The translations under genes and the position numbers were made by a program. Below are positions 55,637 through 64,000 of a stretch of DNA of 64,000 bases, in pieces; the stretch's first letter is position 1; the number at the start of each line of letters is the position of its first letter. The notes beneath the pieces are model-generated. The model made no database searches and was not told where the DNA came from. It saw only the letters and a list, made by a program, of their open reading frames with translations. Origin of the DNA: an uncultured Chloroflexota bacterium (GTDB taxonomy: Bacteria > Chloroflexota > Limnocylindria > Limnocylindrales > CSP1-4); assembly GCA_903822495.1 (NCBI GenBank), contig CAIJPD010000032.1:1-64000 (forward strand). The letters run 5' to 3'.

Positions 55637-56959
55637 ATGGCCAGGCCCGTCATCGCCGAGATGGTGGTCGTCGGCGGCGGCGCCATCGGCGCCAGCATCG
55701 CCTACCGGCTGGCCCAGTCCGGCGTGGGCGTCACGCTGGTGGAGCGCCGGTTCCCGGGCGGCGGCATCAGCGGCGCCAGCTTCTCGTGGGTGAACAGCTT
55801 CGACAAGAAGCCGCAGGCGTACCACCTGTTCAACGTCCGCGGCATCGGCGAGCACTGGGCCCTGGCGGCCGAGCTGGGTTCGCACGACCTCCTCCACCTG
55901 GACGGCGCCCTCTCGTGGGGGGTGCCCGAAGGCGCGCCGGGCGCGAGCCCAGCGGGGTCGAATGCCGGGCCGGGCCCTGCGGTCCCGAACGCCGGTTCGG
56001 CGGCGCCGGCCGGACGGTCCGCGACTTCGACTTCGACTTCGACTCCGACTCCGGCTGCTGGTGGCAGCGTCCCGTACAAGGGCCAGAACACCGACGTCGG
56101 CTACGGCAAGCTGGCGGCCAAGGTGAACGCCACTCGAACCAACGGCTACCTGGTCGAGGAGATCACCCCGGACGAGGCCATGGAGCTGGAGCCTGACCTG
56201 GTCATCGACCGCGACAGCGTCCCGGTGGTCTACCTGAAGCCCATGGAGGGCTGGCTGGACACGGCGGCCCTGGCGCATCGCCTGGTCACCGCGGCTGCCC
56301 GCCGCTACGGCCTCCGCCTGCTGCAGGGCGTCAGCGTGCACGGCGTGACCCGCTCCGGAGGCCAGATCACGGGCGTCCGATTGAGCGACGGGACGGAGAT
56401 CGCGGCGGACATGGTCATCAACGCCGCCGGCCCCGATGGTGGGCGGCTCGCGGCGATGGCCGGCGGGCTCCTGCCCATCCAGAACAGCATCGGGATCAAC
56501 CTGGTCACGTCGCCCGTCGCCACCCAGCTGCGGCGCGTCGTCCACGCCGGCGCGTTCCAGCTCCGTCCCGAGGCCAGCACGCGGGTGATGGTCGGCGGCC
56601 AGAGCATCGACGGGACGCTGGTCCCCGGCGACCCGTTTGCCCTGGACGACCCGCGAGCCCTTGCCGAACTGGCCGGCGCCGCCCGCGTCATGCCCGCGCT
56701 CCGCGGCGCAAGCTTCGAGGGCGCACGGATCGGCCTGCGCGCGATCCCCGCCGACGGGCTCTCCGCGATCGGCCCGGATCCGCTGGTGGGTGGCCTCTAT
56801 CACGCGATCACCCATTCGGGCGCCACGCTCTGCGCGCTGGTCGGCCGCCTCGCCTGCGCCGACCTGCTCGGGGCGAACCCGCCCGAGCTGGAGCCATTCC
56901 GCCCCGCGCGCTTCGCCACGCAGGCGACGCGGACGGGGCACGCGGGCAGCGACGAGTGA
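55637..56959 (+). CDS. FAD-dependent oxidoreductase (DadA/glycine-oxidase-like), first copy
   Basis: A 440-residue DAO-fold flavoprotein with the dinucleotide motif VVGGGAIGASIAYRLAQSG near residue 9, and ISGASFSWVNS following. DMVINAAGPDGG and the C-terminal IGPDPLVGGLYHAITHSG are the other FAD contacts. A low-complexity stretch (about 105-140) includes Thr-Ser and Thr-Pro repeats encoded by ACTTCG units. AGGAG is eight bases upstream of the ATG. The substrate is probably an amine or amino acid. Confidence 0.85.
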   Translation: MARPVIAEMVVVGGGAIGASIAYRLAQSGVGVTLVERRFPGGGISGASFSWVNSFDKKPQAYHLFNVRGIGEHWALAAELGSHDLLHLDGALSWGVPEGAPGASPAGSNAGPGPAVPNAGSAAPAGRSATSTSTSTPTPAAGGSVPYKGQNTDVGYGKLAAKVNATRTNGYLVEEITPDEAMELEPDLVIDRDSVPVVYLKPMEGWLDTAALAHRLVTAAARRYGLRLLQGVSVHGVTRSGGQITGVRLSDGTEIAADMVINAAGPDGGRLAAMAGGLLPIQNSIGINLVTSPVATQLRRVVHAGAFQLRPEASTRVMVGGQSIDGTLVPGDPFALDDPRALAELAGAARVMPALRGASFEGARIGLRAIPADGLSAIGPDPLVGGLYHAITHSGATLCALVGRLACADLLGANPPELEPFRPARFATQATRTGHAGSDE

Positions 56960-56989
56960 CGGGCGGCGGCCGATGAGGCGGGCCCACTG

Positions 56990-58222
56990 ATGCCGGATGC
57001 CGCTGGTCCCGCCCCCGACGTGGTGGTGGTGGGCGCCGGGATCGTCGGGTGCGCCACGGCCGCGTTCCTGGCGGCGGCCGGCCTGCGCGTCACCATCGTG
57101 GAGCAGGCCGGCCTCGCGTCCGGCGCGTCGGGCGCCAACTCGGGGGTGGTCCAGCACCCGTTTGATGCCGCCCTCGCCGGCCTGTACGCCGTGACGATCG
57201 ACCTCTACCGGGAGCTCTCGGCGCTCGACGCCGGCTTCCGCCTTCCCGCGGCGCCGGCCGGGCTCCTCTTCGTCACGCGGGATGCGGGCGCGGCCCAACG
57301 CCTTGCCGCCAACGCCCGTACGCAGCTCCCCGGGGCAGACGTCAGCGTGATGGCGGGCCGGGAGCTGCTGGAGCTGGAGCCCGCCCTCCACCCCGACCTG
57401 GTGGCCTGCCGGGTCGGGATGGGCTACCCGGTCGCACCTGCCGCGTCGACGTACGCCTACGCCACCCTGGCGGAGCGCCACGGGGCCACGGTCCGCCTGG
57501 GGCGCGAGGCACGGCTGGCGTGGGCGGGCGACGTCCCCGGGGGCCGGGTCGTGGGTGTGTGGGTGGACGGCCGGCTGATCCCCGCGGGGCTGGTCATCGC
57601 GGCGGCGGGACCGTGGACGCCCGCGCTGGTGGACCCATCCGGACGCTGGCGGCCCATCCACCGCCGGTGGGGCGTGGTGGTGGAGGCGGCGCTGTCCAAT
57701 CCTCCGCGGCACGTCCTGGAGGAGGCCGAGATCGACGCGGCCCTGGCGGGCGGAGCGGAGGATGGTGGCGAGGGTGGCACCGGCAACGGCGACCCGGACA
57801 CCCGAGGGTCGGCGGGACGGCGAGCCCCGGTCGCCCGGGAGTTCAGCCTCTCCACCGCCGCGGGCATCTCGGCCGTTGGTTCGACCTTCCTCCCCGCGGA
57901 GCCCGACCCCGCCGAGTGGGTGGTCCCACTCCTCGAGCGGGCCGCCATGTTCGTGCCACAGGTCGCGGACGCGCCCCTCCGCGGCGTGCGCGCCTGTGCT
58001 CGCCCGGTCTCCCTGGACGGCCACCCGCTCATCGGCGCGCTGGCCGGCGCCGAGGGGCTCCTGGTCTGCGCCGGCCACGGCCCGTGGGGCATCTCGACCG
58101 GTCCCGCCTCCGCCCGCCTGATCGCCGACGTGGCGCTGGGCCGCCACCCGTCCATCCCGTCCGCCCTCGCCGCCGGTCGGTTCGGATCACCGTTCGCTGA
58201 CCCGGAGGGATCGCCCGCATGA
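56990..58222 (+). CDS. FAD-dependent oxidoreductase (DadA/glycine-oxidase-like), second copy
   Basis: A 410-residue DAO-fold flavoprotein with VVVVGAGIVGCATAAFLAAA near residue 10 and ASGASGANSGVVQ after it. The second FAD region includes ARPVSLDGHPLIGAL and VCAGHGPWGIST. It follows the first copy by 30 bases and overlaps the peptidase by 4 bases. Together they suggest oxidation of N-methyl or D-amino acids, possibly liberated from peptides. Confidence 0.85.
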   Translation: MPDAAGPAPDVVVVGAGIVGCATAAFLAAAGLRVTIVEQAGLASGASGANSGVVQHPFDAALAGLYAVTIDLYRELSALDAGFRLPAAPAGLLFVTRDAGAAQRLAANARTQLPGADVSVMAGRELLELEPALHPDLVACRVGMGYPVAPAASTYAYATLAERHGATVRLGREARLAWAGDVPGGRVVGVWVDGRLIPAGLVIAAAGPWTPALVDPSGRWRPIHRRWGVVVEAALSNPPRHVLEEAEIDAALAGGAEDGGEGGTGNGDPDTRGSAGRRAPVAREFSLSTAAGISAVGSTFLPAEPDPAEWVVPLLERAAMFVPQVADAPLRGVRACARPVSLDGHPLIGALAGAEGLLVCAGHGPWGISTGPASARLIADVALGRHPSIPSALAAGRFGSPFADPEGSPA

Positions 58223-59586
58223 CACCACCGCTGTCCGCCCGGTCCGGCCTTCCGGCCCAGTGGCCCGCCGTCGAGGCCGCCCTCGACGCAGCCCGGCTGC
58301 GGTCCGACTTCGAGGCCATCTGCGCCTTCGGCGGCCGCTTCGCCGGATCGGACAGCGAGCGCGGCGCCACGGCGTGGCTCAGGGCGCGGCTGGAGGCCGA
58401 CCTGGGGGTGGCCCCGGGTGTCATCCGGCTCCCGCACGACGGCTGGCGGCGGGTGTCGCAGCGGCTGGAGATCCTGGGCCCGGCAGGAGCCGGCGGCGAA
58501 CCCGGCGAGCCCAGCCGGGAGCTGGCCTGCCACGCCCTGGTCTGGACGGTCAACGCGCCCGAGGGTGGCCTGGAGGCCGAGGTGCTGGACCTGGGCCGCG
58601 GCACGCCCCAGGAGATCGAGGCCCGGCGGGACGAGGTCCGCGGCCGCATCGTCCTGGTCCGCCACGAGTACATGTTCTGGCCGGGAACCGTCCATCGCCG
58701 CGTCAAGTACGAGGCCGCCAAGGCCGCCGGGGCGGCCGGCTACCTGATCGCCAACCGCATCCCGGGGGAGCTGCTGGTCACCGGCTCATCGGGTCGTGGC
58801 GGCGCGGCGGACATCCCCGCGGCCGGCATCACGTTCGAGGGCGCGGCCGCGCTGGCCGCCCTGTCCGCGCCTCCGGACGCCGCGGGGCTCGGCGCTCGGT
58901 ACCCGCGGGTCCGGCTCGCGATCGAGACCGCCTCGGTGCCCGGTGTCGCGGAGTGCCTGGTCGTCGATCTCCCGGGCCGCGAACCCCCGGCGGGGGAGCG
59001 GCGCGAGTGGGTCGCGCTGAGCGCCCACATCGACGGCCATCCGCTGGCCGAGAGCGCCATGGACAACGCCACGGGTCTCGCGGCCGTGCTGGCGATCGCG
59101 CGCGCCCTGCGCCCCGTGGTCGCGCAGCTGCCGCGCGGCCTGCGGGTCTTCCTGTTCAACCTGGAGGAGTGGGGGGTCGCCGGTTCGGCCACCTACCTCG
59201 ACGGGCTGGCGCCCGCGGAGCGCGACGCCATCGCGCTCAACGTCAACCTGGACGCCATCGCCGGCGATCCCGACTTGACGGCACTCACCAGCGAGTTCCC
59301 GCGCCTGGAGCCGTGGCTGGGCGCCATTGGCGCCGCCGCCGGGACGCCGCTGGGCTTCTACGAGCCGCTGATGAAGAACAGCGACCACTTCCACTTCGCG
59401 CGCCACGGCATCCCGGCGCTCCGGCTGGTGGCCGGCTTTGGCAAGCAGGACTCCGCGCTCCGGTTCGTCCTGACGCCCGGTGACACGCACGACGTGGTGG
59501 ACCAGCGCGACCTCGCCAACGCCACGCGGCTGGCCGCGGCGATCACGCTGACGGGCTGCGCGGCGGACCGTCTCGACCTGCGCTGA
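58219..59586 (+). CDS. M28-family metallopeptidase, cytoplasmic type
   Basis: A 455-residue peptidase. Zinc and catalytic residues are visible as H270 (SAHIDGHPL), D282 (SAMDNATG), E316/E317 (FNLEEWGVAG) and H390 (SDHFHF). An inserted region before them (about 60-235) includes a PA-like domain. There is no signal peptide, unlike most M28 peptidases. ATG 58219 overlaps the oxidoreductase stop. Likely role: aminopeptidase supplying amino acids to the oxidoreductases. Confidence 0.87.
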   Translation: MTPPLSARSGLPAQWPAVEAALDAARLRSDFEAICAFGGRFAGSDSERGATAWLRARLEADLGVAPGVIRLPHDGWRRVSQRLEILGPAGAGGEPGEPSRELACHALVWTVNAPEGGLEAEVLDLGRGTPQEIEARRDEVRGRIVLVRHEYMFWPGTVHRRVKYEAAKAAGAAGYLIANRIPGELLVTGSSGRGGAADIPAAGITFEGAAALAALSAPPDAAGLGARYPRVRLAIETASVPGVAECLVVDLPGREPPAGERREWVALSAHIDGHPLAESAMDNATGLAAVLAIARALRPVVAQLPRGLRVFLFNLEEWGVAGSATYLDGLAPAERDAIALNVNLDAIAGDPDLTALTSEFPRLEPWLGAIGAAAGTPLGFYEPLMKNSDHFHFARHGIPALRLVAGFGKQDSALRFVLTPGDTHDVVDQRDLANATRLAAAITLTGCAADRLDLR

Positions 59587-59607
59587 TCCGGGCCCCGGAA
59601 TCAACGT

Positions 59608-59631
59608 CGGCCCGGAGGGGACTCCGGGCCG
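59608..59631. terminator. Hairpin after the M28 peptidase gene, probably bidirectional
   Basis: CGGCCCGGAG and CTCCGGGCCG form a 10-bp stem with loop GGGA, 22 bases after the peptidase stop. The gap is convergent with the small gene on the minus strand, so it could serve both. No T tract. Confidence 0.6.
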
Positions 59632-59682
59632 GTGAAGGGTTGCGGTTGGGCGCCGTCGAGACGCCCGGTCAGCAACGCCGGG

Positions 59683-60003
59683 TCAGGCGCCTCGGCGCTT
59701 CCGGGCGCTGATCTGCTGGCGGGAGAAGAGCAGCATGCCGGGGTGGGCCCGGTGCGTGGCCACATACACCGGAAGACCCAGCTGCTTGATGACTTTGTTG
59801 GCGGCAAGGCGGGCGGTCGCGACCTTCTGGTCGCCCAGCTCCCACGGGATCACCTGCGATTCTGGGCCGACGCTCACCTCGCGTACCAGCAGCTTGAGAT
59901 CTTCGTCGCGCGGACTTGGCTTCCGACCGCCCTGCACGGATGACCTCCGAAGCTCATCGATGTTGATCGGCTTGCCGACCTTGATGACGCTATAGCGTGC
60001 CAC
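59683..60003 (-). CDS. Hypothetical small protein, 106 aa
   Basis: Not recognised. It starts at GTG 60003 with AAGGAGA about nine bases upstream, and the frame is clean. The sequence RYSVIKVGKPINIDELRRSS and later NKVIKQLGLPVYVATHRAHP looks like a small basic alpha/beta protein; the C-terminus is Arg/Lys rich. It converges on the peptidase gene and diverges from the SIMPL gene. A nucleic-acid-binding role is only a guess. Confidence 0.6.
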   Translation of the reverse strand: MARYSVIKVGKPINIDELRRSSVQGGRKPSPRDEDLKLLVREVSVGPESQVIPWELGDQKVATARLAANKVIKQLGLPVYVATHRAHPGMLLFSRQQISARKRRGA

Positions 60004-60208
60004 GCTCGATCGTCTCCTTCGTTGTCGTCTGGACTTCGAAGTCTAACGTACCGCCCACACCTCGACGCTCACCAGTCCCGGTCATGCCCGTGCCGTAGCC
60101 CGACGCGCCGCACCCGGTCCGGAACTCGCCGTGCCCCAGCGGCGTCTCCCGGCCAGCGCGGTCCGTCGTCGAGCCGCCAGCGGTCCGGTCAGCCACCAGG
60201 AGCCTTCC

Positions 60209-61009
60209 ATGCCATCCAGGACGATCACCATCCCGTTGCCGACCTCCCGGGCGGCATGGCTTGCCGCTGGCCTCGCGGTCGGCCTGCTGGCCGCCGCGCT
60301 CGCCCCGTCCCTGGTGCCCGCCACGGCGCCGTCGTTGACCCCGGGTCGCACCCTCGCGGCGGATCCGCCGGGGTCGGCCCAGGAGCACACGATCTCCGTC
60401 ACCGGGACCGGCAAGGTGGTGATCAGCCCGGACATCGCCGACCTCCGGCTGGGCGTCTCGGTCACCAAGTCGACCGTCGCCGAGGCTCGATCCTCCTCCG
60501 CCTCGATCATGACCGCGGTGATCGACGCGATCCGGAAGGCCGGCGTCGCCGAGGCGGACCTCAAGACGTCGATCCTCTCGCTCTACCCGGCGTACGACTA
60601 TCCGGCCGGCGGCGGCACGCCGCGCCTCAAGGGCTACACCATCTCCAACGCGGTGGTGGCGACGATCCGGAGCATCGACACGGCAGGCGCGGTGATCGAC
60701 GGGGCGATGGGCGCGGGTGCCACCACCATGGACGGGATCACCTTCCGGGTCGCCGATCCCGCTCGCGCCGAGGAGCAGGCGCGCCAGGCGGCGATGGCGC
60801 AGGCCAAGTCGAAGGCGCAGACGCTCGCGTCGGCCGCCGGGGTGGCGATCGACGGTGTGGCCTCGATCAACGAGTCCAGCTCGGGCTCGCCCTACCCGAT
60901 CGCCTACAGCTCCGGCGCGGGAGCCGTTGCCAAGGACGTGGCGACGCCCGTCCAGGCCGGGACGAACGAGGTCACGGTCACCGTCTCGGTGGTCTACCTG
61001 ATCCGGTGA
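60209..61009 (+). CDS. SIMPL (DUF541) domain protein, exported
   Basis: A 266-residue protein. An N-terminal hydrophobic segment (about 15-35) is a likely signal peptide or anchor. The rest is a SIMPL domain: ISVTGTGKVVISPDIADLRL, then AEARSSSASIMTAVIDAIRK and TLASAAGVAIDGVASINES. Family members lie outside the membrane and are linked to oxidative stress or envelope binding; the exact role is unknown. AGGAG is six bases upstream of the ATG at 60209. Confidence 0.86.
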   Translation: MPSRTITIPLPTSRAAWLAAGLAVGLLAAALAPSLVPATAPSLTPGRTLAADPPGSAQEHTISVTGTGKVVISPDIADLRLGVSVTKSTVAEARSSSASIMTAVIDAIRKAGVAEADLKTSILSLYPAYDYPAGGGTPRLKGYTISNAVVATIRSIDTAGAVIDGAMGAGATTMDGITFRVADPARAEEQARQAAMAQAKSKAQTLASAAGVAIDGVASINESSSGSPYPIAYSSGAGAVAKDVATPVQAGTNEVTVTVSVVYLIR

Positions 61010-61030
61010 GCTTCGCCGGGTCGGGCGCCC

Positions 61031-61059
61031 TTGCACCATCCCACGGCGGGCGATATGAT
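61031..61059 (+). promoter_or_regulatory. Promoter of PPOX-fold gene
   Basis: TTGCAC at 61031-61036, a 17-base spacer, and TATGAT at 61054-61059. The -10 keeps five of six consensus bases. ATG 61097 is 38 bases downstream. Confidence 0.7.
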
Positions 61060-61096
61060 TGCGCACGCAACTACCTACCGCCCACGGAGTCCTGCC

Positions 61097-61519
61097 ATGA
61101 CCACGAACCAGACCGCCGACGCCCCGTCGGTCATCCCCGCCGACTTCCTCGACCTGTTCGCCGAGCCCGCGCTCGCCCACGTCTCCTACATCGGCGACAA
61201 GGGCCAGATCGTCACCTTCCCGCTCTGGGTGGACTTTGACGGCCGGTACCTGGTCACCAGCTCACCGGTCGGATCGAGGAAGGGCGCAGCCTGGCGCGCC
61301 CGGCCGCAGGCCGCGGTCTCCATCGTGAGCACGCAGAGCGCCTGGCGCTGGCTCACCGTGAGTGGCCGGGTCGTCGACATCCGGCCCGACGAGGGCCTCG
61401 CCTTCATCAACAAGATGGCGCAGAAGTACACCGGCCAGCCCTATGGGCGCCCCGGCGACCGCGAGAACTTCTTCATCGAGGTCGACTCGTTCAAGAACTC
61501 GGGGCAGTGGGGGCGGTAG
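61097..61519 (+). CDS. Pyridoxamine 5'-phosphate oxidase-fold protein
   Basis: A 140-residue split-barrel flavin or F420/heme-binding protein. PALAHVSYIGDKGQIVTFPL and LWVDFDGRYLVTSSPVGSRK match the PPOX fold, including the strand and loop that bind phosphate. It has its own promoter and is followed by a strong terminator. GGAG is about eight bases upstream. F420-dependent enzymes of this fold are common in high-GC bacteria; cofactor cannot be told by eye. Confidence 0.83.
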   Translation: MTTNQTADAPSVIPADFLDLFAEPALAHVSYIGDKGQIVTFPLWVDFDGRYLVTSSPVGSRKGAAWRARPQAAVSIVSTQSAWRWLTVSGRVVDIRPDEGLAFINKMAQKYTGQPYGRPGDRENFFIEVDSFKNSGQWGR

Positions 61520-61543
61520 TCGCCGGCGATCCCAGCGGTCCCC

Positions 61544-61577
61544 AACGGGCGGCGCCGGCGACGGCCCGCCCGTTCTT
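61544..61577 (+). terminator. Intrinsic terminator after PPOX gene
   Basis: AACGGGCGG and CCGCCCGTT form a 9-bp stem, with an inner 4-bp stem GCCG/CGGC closed by a GCGA tetraloop, then CTT. A second overlapping 10-bp inverted repeat (GTCGCCGGCG and its complement, 61519-61562) offers an alternative fold. This is the best terminator in the window. Confidence 0.75.
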
Positions 61578-61642
61578 CATGTCCGCCGATCACGCCGGCT
61601 GAGCCGCCCACCCGGCGCGAGGAGCGCCGTAGCCATCGCCGG

Positions 61643-62185
61643 CTAGCCTTCGGCGGACTCGTCGATCTCCGCCGATGGCGAAACCGGCTCCTCGAACGCC
61701 GGCCCGCGGGACCACTCGCACTTGAAGCCAAAGCCCCGCCGGTTGTCGATCAGCCGGACCCACGATGGCACCAGCACCATGAGCCACGCGGCGTCCACGA
61801 TGGGTCGGAGGCCCGCGACGAACGGGAACTTGGCGGCGTAGGCCAGCCACGCCCGCTCCCAGGCCTCGCCCGGCAGGATCCGCTCCACCGTGCCGGCCAC
61901 CTGCAGGCCCCGGATCTCCATCCAGTCGCCGGTGGCGGGGTAGATGGTCGCCGACGCCTCCGGGCGTCCCACCAGGTGCTGGACGTGGAGCGTGTCAGGG
62001 TCCGAGAAGAACACCAGGCCCAGGTCGGGGTCCGCCGCAAAGAAGACCGGGGTCCCGAAGGGCCGGCCGCCCGGGCCGGCGGTGGCGAGCGCCAGGGTTG
62101 TGGTCTCCAGGACCTCCATGACGCCCGCGTCCTCGGACGGCGACGCCAGGTCGGTGCCCGCGGGCCGCCAGTCGAGTTCGCTCAC
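61643..62185 (-). CDS. Pyridoxamine 5'-phosphate oxidase-fold protein, second copy
   Basis: A 180-residue PPOX-like flavin-binding protein (VLETTTLALATAGPGGRPFG, then FGTPVFFAADPDLGLVFFSD). It differs strongly from the gene at 61097 and is transcribed in the opposite direction, converging on the terminator. C-terminal residues are acidic. The likely cofactor is FMN; the substrate is unknown. Confidence 0.8.
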   Translation of the reverse strand: MSELDWRPAGTDLASPSEDAGVMEVLETTTLALATAGPGGRPFGTPVFFAADPDLGLVFFSDPDTLHVQHLVGRPEASATIYPATGDWMEIRGLQVAGTVERILPGEAWERAWLAYAAKFPFVAGLRPIVDAAWLMVLVPSWVRLIDNRRGFGFKCEWSRGPAFEEPVSPSAEIDESAEG

Positions 62186-62584
62186 GCCGTGCCATCCTCC
62201 GAGCTTGAGCCGGGGGCCAAGCCAGCCCGCGAGGCCACAGCGTATCGGTTGGCGCCATCACCGGGCGCCGGCAGGCGTCACTCCTCGCTCTACGCGCTCC
62301 GCCAAGACGGTCGCCGCACGAGTCGAGACCGCCCTAACCAGGAACCAGTCACCTGCTTTGCAATAGGCGCGCCAACTCCCTATTGACACGGGGGGGGGGG
62401 TCGCGTCAAGACTGCCCCCAGCCGCAGGGTGACGGGGGATCGCCCCGACGGCACCACCGGGGGAGTTCGTTCGCAGCACGACGCGCCGCCGGGGAACGCC
62501 GCCTGTTCTCCGACACGACGACACGCCAGGCTACGGGCCCGAGGGACGCTCGCTCTGAGGGGAGCCAGCGACGGAGGGATCGGG
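62186..62584 (+). promoter_or_regulatory. Promoter region with G11 tract, 399 bases
   Basis: No gene is seen. TTGACA at 62383-62388 is followed one base later by eleven G (62390-62400), which occupy the usual spacer, then TCAAGA at 62406-62411 as a poor -10 match. Changes in G number would alter promoter spacing. The region ends at ATG 62585 with GAGGGATC upstream. Confidence 0.5.
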
Positions 62585-64000
62585 ATGCGCGGTCTGTTTG
62601 GTGCTCGTCGTCGCGGCCTGGCCATCCATCGGCTCGCCACTGGCTGGATGGTGGTCGCCATCCTGACCGGCCTCCTGGCACAGGCGGCGCCCACCTGGGC
62701 TGTCGGTGCCAGCCCCGCGCCGGTGGACAGCACGCCAGCAGCGGCACCGGTCCCGGCCGCGGGTCCGTACGTCGTTGGCGCCGGCGCGGTCCCGATCGAT
62801 CTGGCGAACTCCGGCGGCGGTGCGGCTGGTGCAGGGTCAACCGGGGTCGCCATCCGCACGGCACGCCAGGGCGGCGGCCGCCCGACCGTCGAGACCGAGG
62901 TCGTCAGCAAGCGCACCGAGACCAGCCGGACGATCGCCCTGCCCAATGGCCAGTTCCGCCTCGAGGCGAGCTCGGGCCGACTGCACTACCAGGACGCCAA
63001 GGGCGCCTGGCAGCCGATTGATCTGTCGCTGCGGGTGGCCAACGACGCCACCTACGGCCTGTCGGTGGCGGCGCTCGATCGGGACGTGTCCTTCAGCACA
63101 GGCCGTGGCGAGACTGCCATCGCCAGGATCGCCGTCAACGGCGTCGGCGCGCTGTCCCTCAGCGCACCTGGCCGGACGACCCCCCCAGCGCAACCTGTCG
63201 CGCCTCACCTTTGCCGCCGACACCAGCGCCCCGGCACTTCTGACCCAGCCCACCGACACGGGCTTCGAGTTCCAGGGGATCTGGACCGATGCCTCGGTCG
63301 CCAACTCGCTCGATGTCACCCTCAACACGCAGGGCCTGGTACCGGTGCTGGCCAAGGATGGTCAGACGATCGACCTGCTGCGCTTCGTCGACAACGGGGA
63401 CTTCGTCGACACGGTCGTGGCCGGCAGCATCACCGCGCCGGTCCTGTTCGAGGGCGGCGAAGGTGGCCAGCCGGCGCTCGACCCATCACTCGTCTCAGTG
63501 GCCCTGTATCCGCTGCCCGGGCCCACCTGGACCCTCCGCTACACCGTCGCGGGCCGCTGGTTGGTTGACCCCGCCCGCCAGTTCCCGGTCGTCCTCGACC
63601 CCCAAGTCTGCATCGGCGCGGGCGCCTCGGGCTGCGACCAGAACGTCACCAGCGGTGTCGACGACACCTTCATCCTGAGCGCCCAACCAAACAGCTACCC
63701 GAACGGCTGGAATCGAATCCGCGTCGGGTACGACGCGAGCGGCTACGGCTATGGTCGCCAGCGCAGCCTGGTCTTCTTCCCGACAGTCAGTTCTCTGATC
63801 CCCGAAGGGGCTATCGTCAGCGCCGCTGACCTGCGCGTGCACGTCTCGGACGTCTACGGCTCGCCGGTCGGTCGCCAGATTGACGCTTTCGCCGCGACGC
63901 AGGACTGGGGCGCGACGACAACGTGGAACCAGTTCGGCTCGGGTGGCGCATACACCGGGGTCGACTACGGCTGGTCGACCGTGCCGTCGTCGGGCTACAT
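62585..64000 (+). pseudogene. Large secreted DNRLRE-type protein, frame broken at C7, 3' end off window
   Basis: ATG 62585 opens with a signal peptide (MRGLFGARRRGLAIHRLATG, then WMVVAILTGLLAQAAPTWAV). The early exported part has TIALPNGQFRLEASSGRLHY. Around 63180-63186, seven C break the frame: removing one C gives continuous sequence APGRTTPQRNLSRLTFAADT and then an uninterrupted frame to the window end. That part contains NRIRVGYDASGYGYGRQRSL and WGATTTWNQFG, resembling DNRLRE/discoidin-like repeats of secreted RHS-type proteins. It is either a phase-variable gene or a sequencing error. Confidence 0.7.

Noticed and set aside
55577-58147. An 856-codon minus-strand frame under the two FAD enzymes
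   Set aside because: It is the complement of two well-supported flavoprotein genes and has only Gln/His/Arg-rich sequence.

Overview
The window is about 70% GC. Its coding layout and flagellar gene content suggest a monoderm, flagellated bacterium, most likely a high-GC Chloroflexota lineage such as Limnocylindria. That placement is an inference from gene order, the hag-like CsrA/FliW arrangement and base composition; no rRNA or marker protein is present to prove it. No tRNA, rRNA, CRISPR array or insertion sequence was recognised.

Bases 1-27,100 form one motility and chemotaxis island. It opens with chemotaxis genes (3' end of cheW, cheX, cheA, a convergent HD-GYP gene, cheR), followed by a LuxR-type regulator. 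A tightly overlapping operon comes next: flbD-motA-motB-fliL-fliM-fliY/N-fliO-fliP-fliQ-fliR-flhB-flhA, a small two-helix membrane protein, fliA and a flgF/G-type rod gene. The late block is flgM-flgN-flgK-flgL-fliW-csrA, then flagellin, fliS and fliD. This resembles the Bacillus fla/che and flgM-hag-fliD regions. FlgH/FlgI-type L and P ring genes are absent from the window, as are fliE/F/G/H/I, hook genes, flhF/flhG, cheB and cheY. Sigma-28-like promoters precede flagellin and fliD. The flagellin leader carries two GGA-loop hairpins, one over the ribosome binding site, which fits CsrA control relieved by FliW.

Bases 27,100-41,400 hold regulatory and housekeeping genes: a DEAD-box helicase, a partner-switching trio (RsbW-like kinase, STAS antagonist, PP2C phosphatase), a sulfopyruvate/phosphonopyruvate-decarboxylase-like pair, an MFS transporter, a zinc-ribbon membrane protein, an HtrA-like protease, a hybrid sensor kinase preceded by a 32-codon receiver remnant, and a sugar-nucleotide epimerase.

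Bases 41,400-64,000 are metabolic and accessory. They include a Lon-like protease, homoserine dehydrogenase, an MgtA-type P-type ATPase, a tyrosine phenol-lyase followed by three paralogous EamA transporters, an ABC exporter operon with its own TetR regulator and a 22-bp palindromic operator, two FAD amine oxidoreductases with an M28 peptidase, a SIMPL protein and two FMN-binding (PPOX-fold) proteins. The window ends in a large secreted DNRLRE-type protein whose reading frame is broken at a C7 tract and whose upstream region holds a G11 tract beside a TTGACA box. Short GC-rich tandem repeats recur between genes in the right half.
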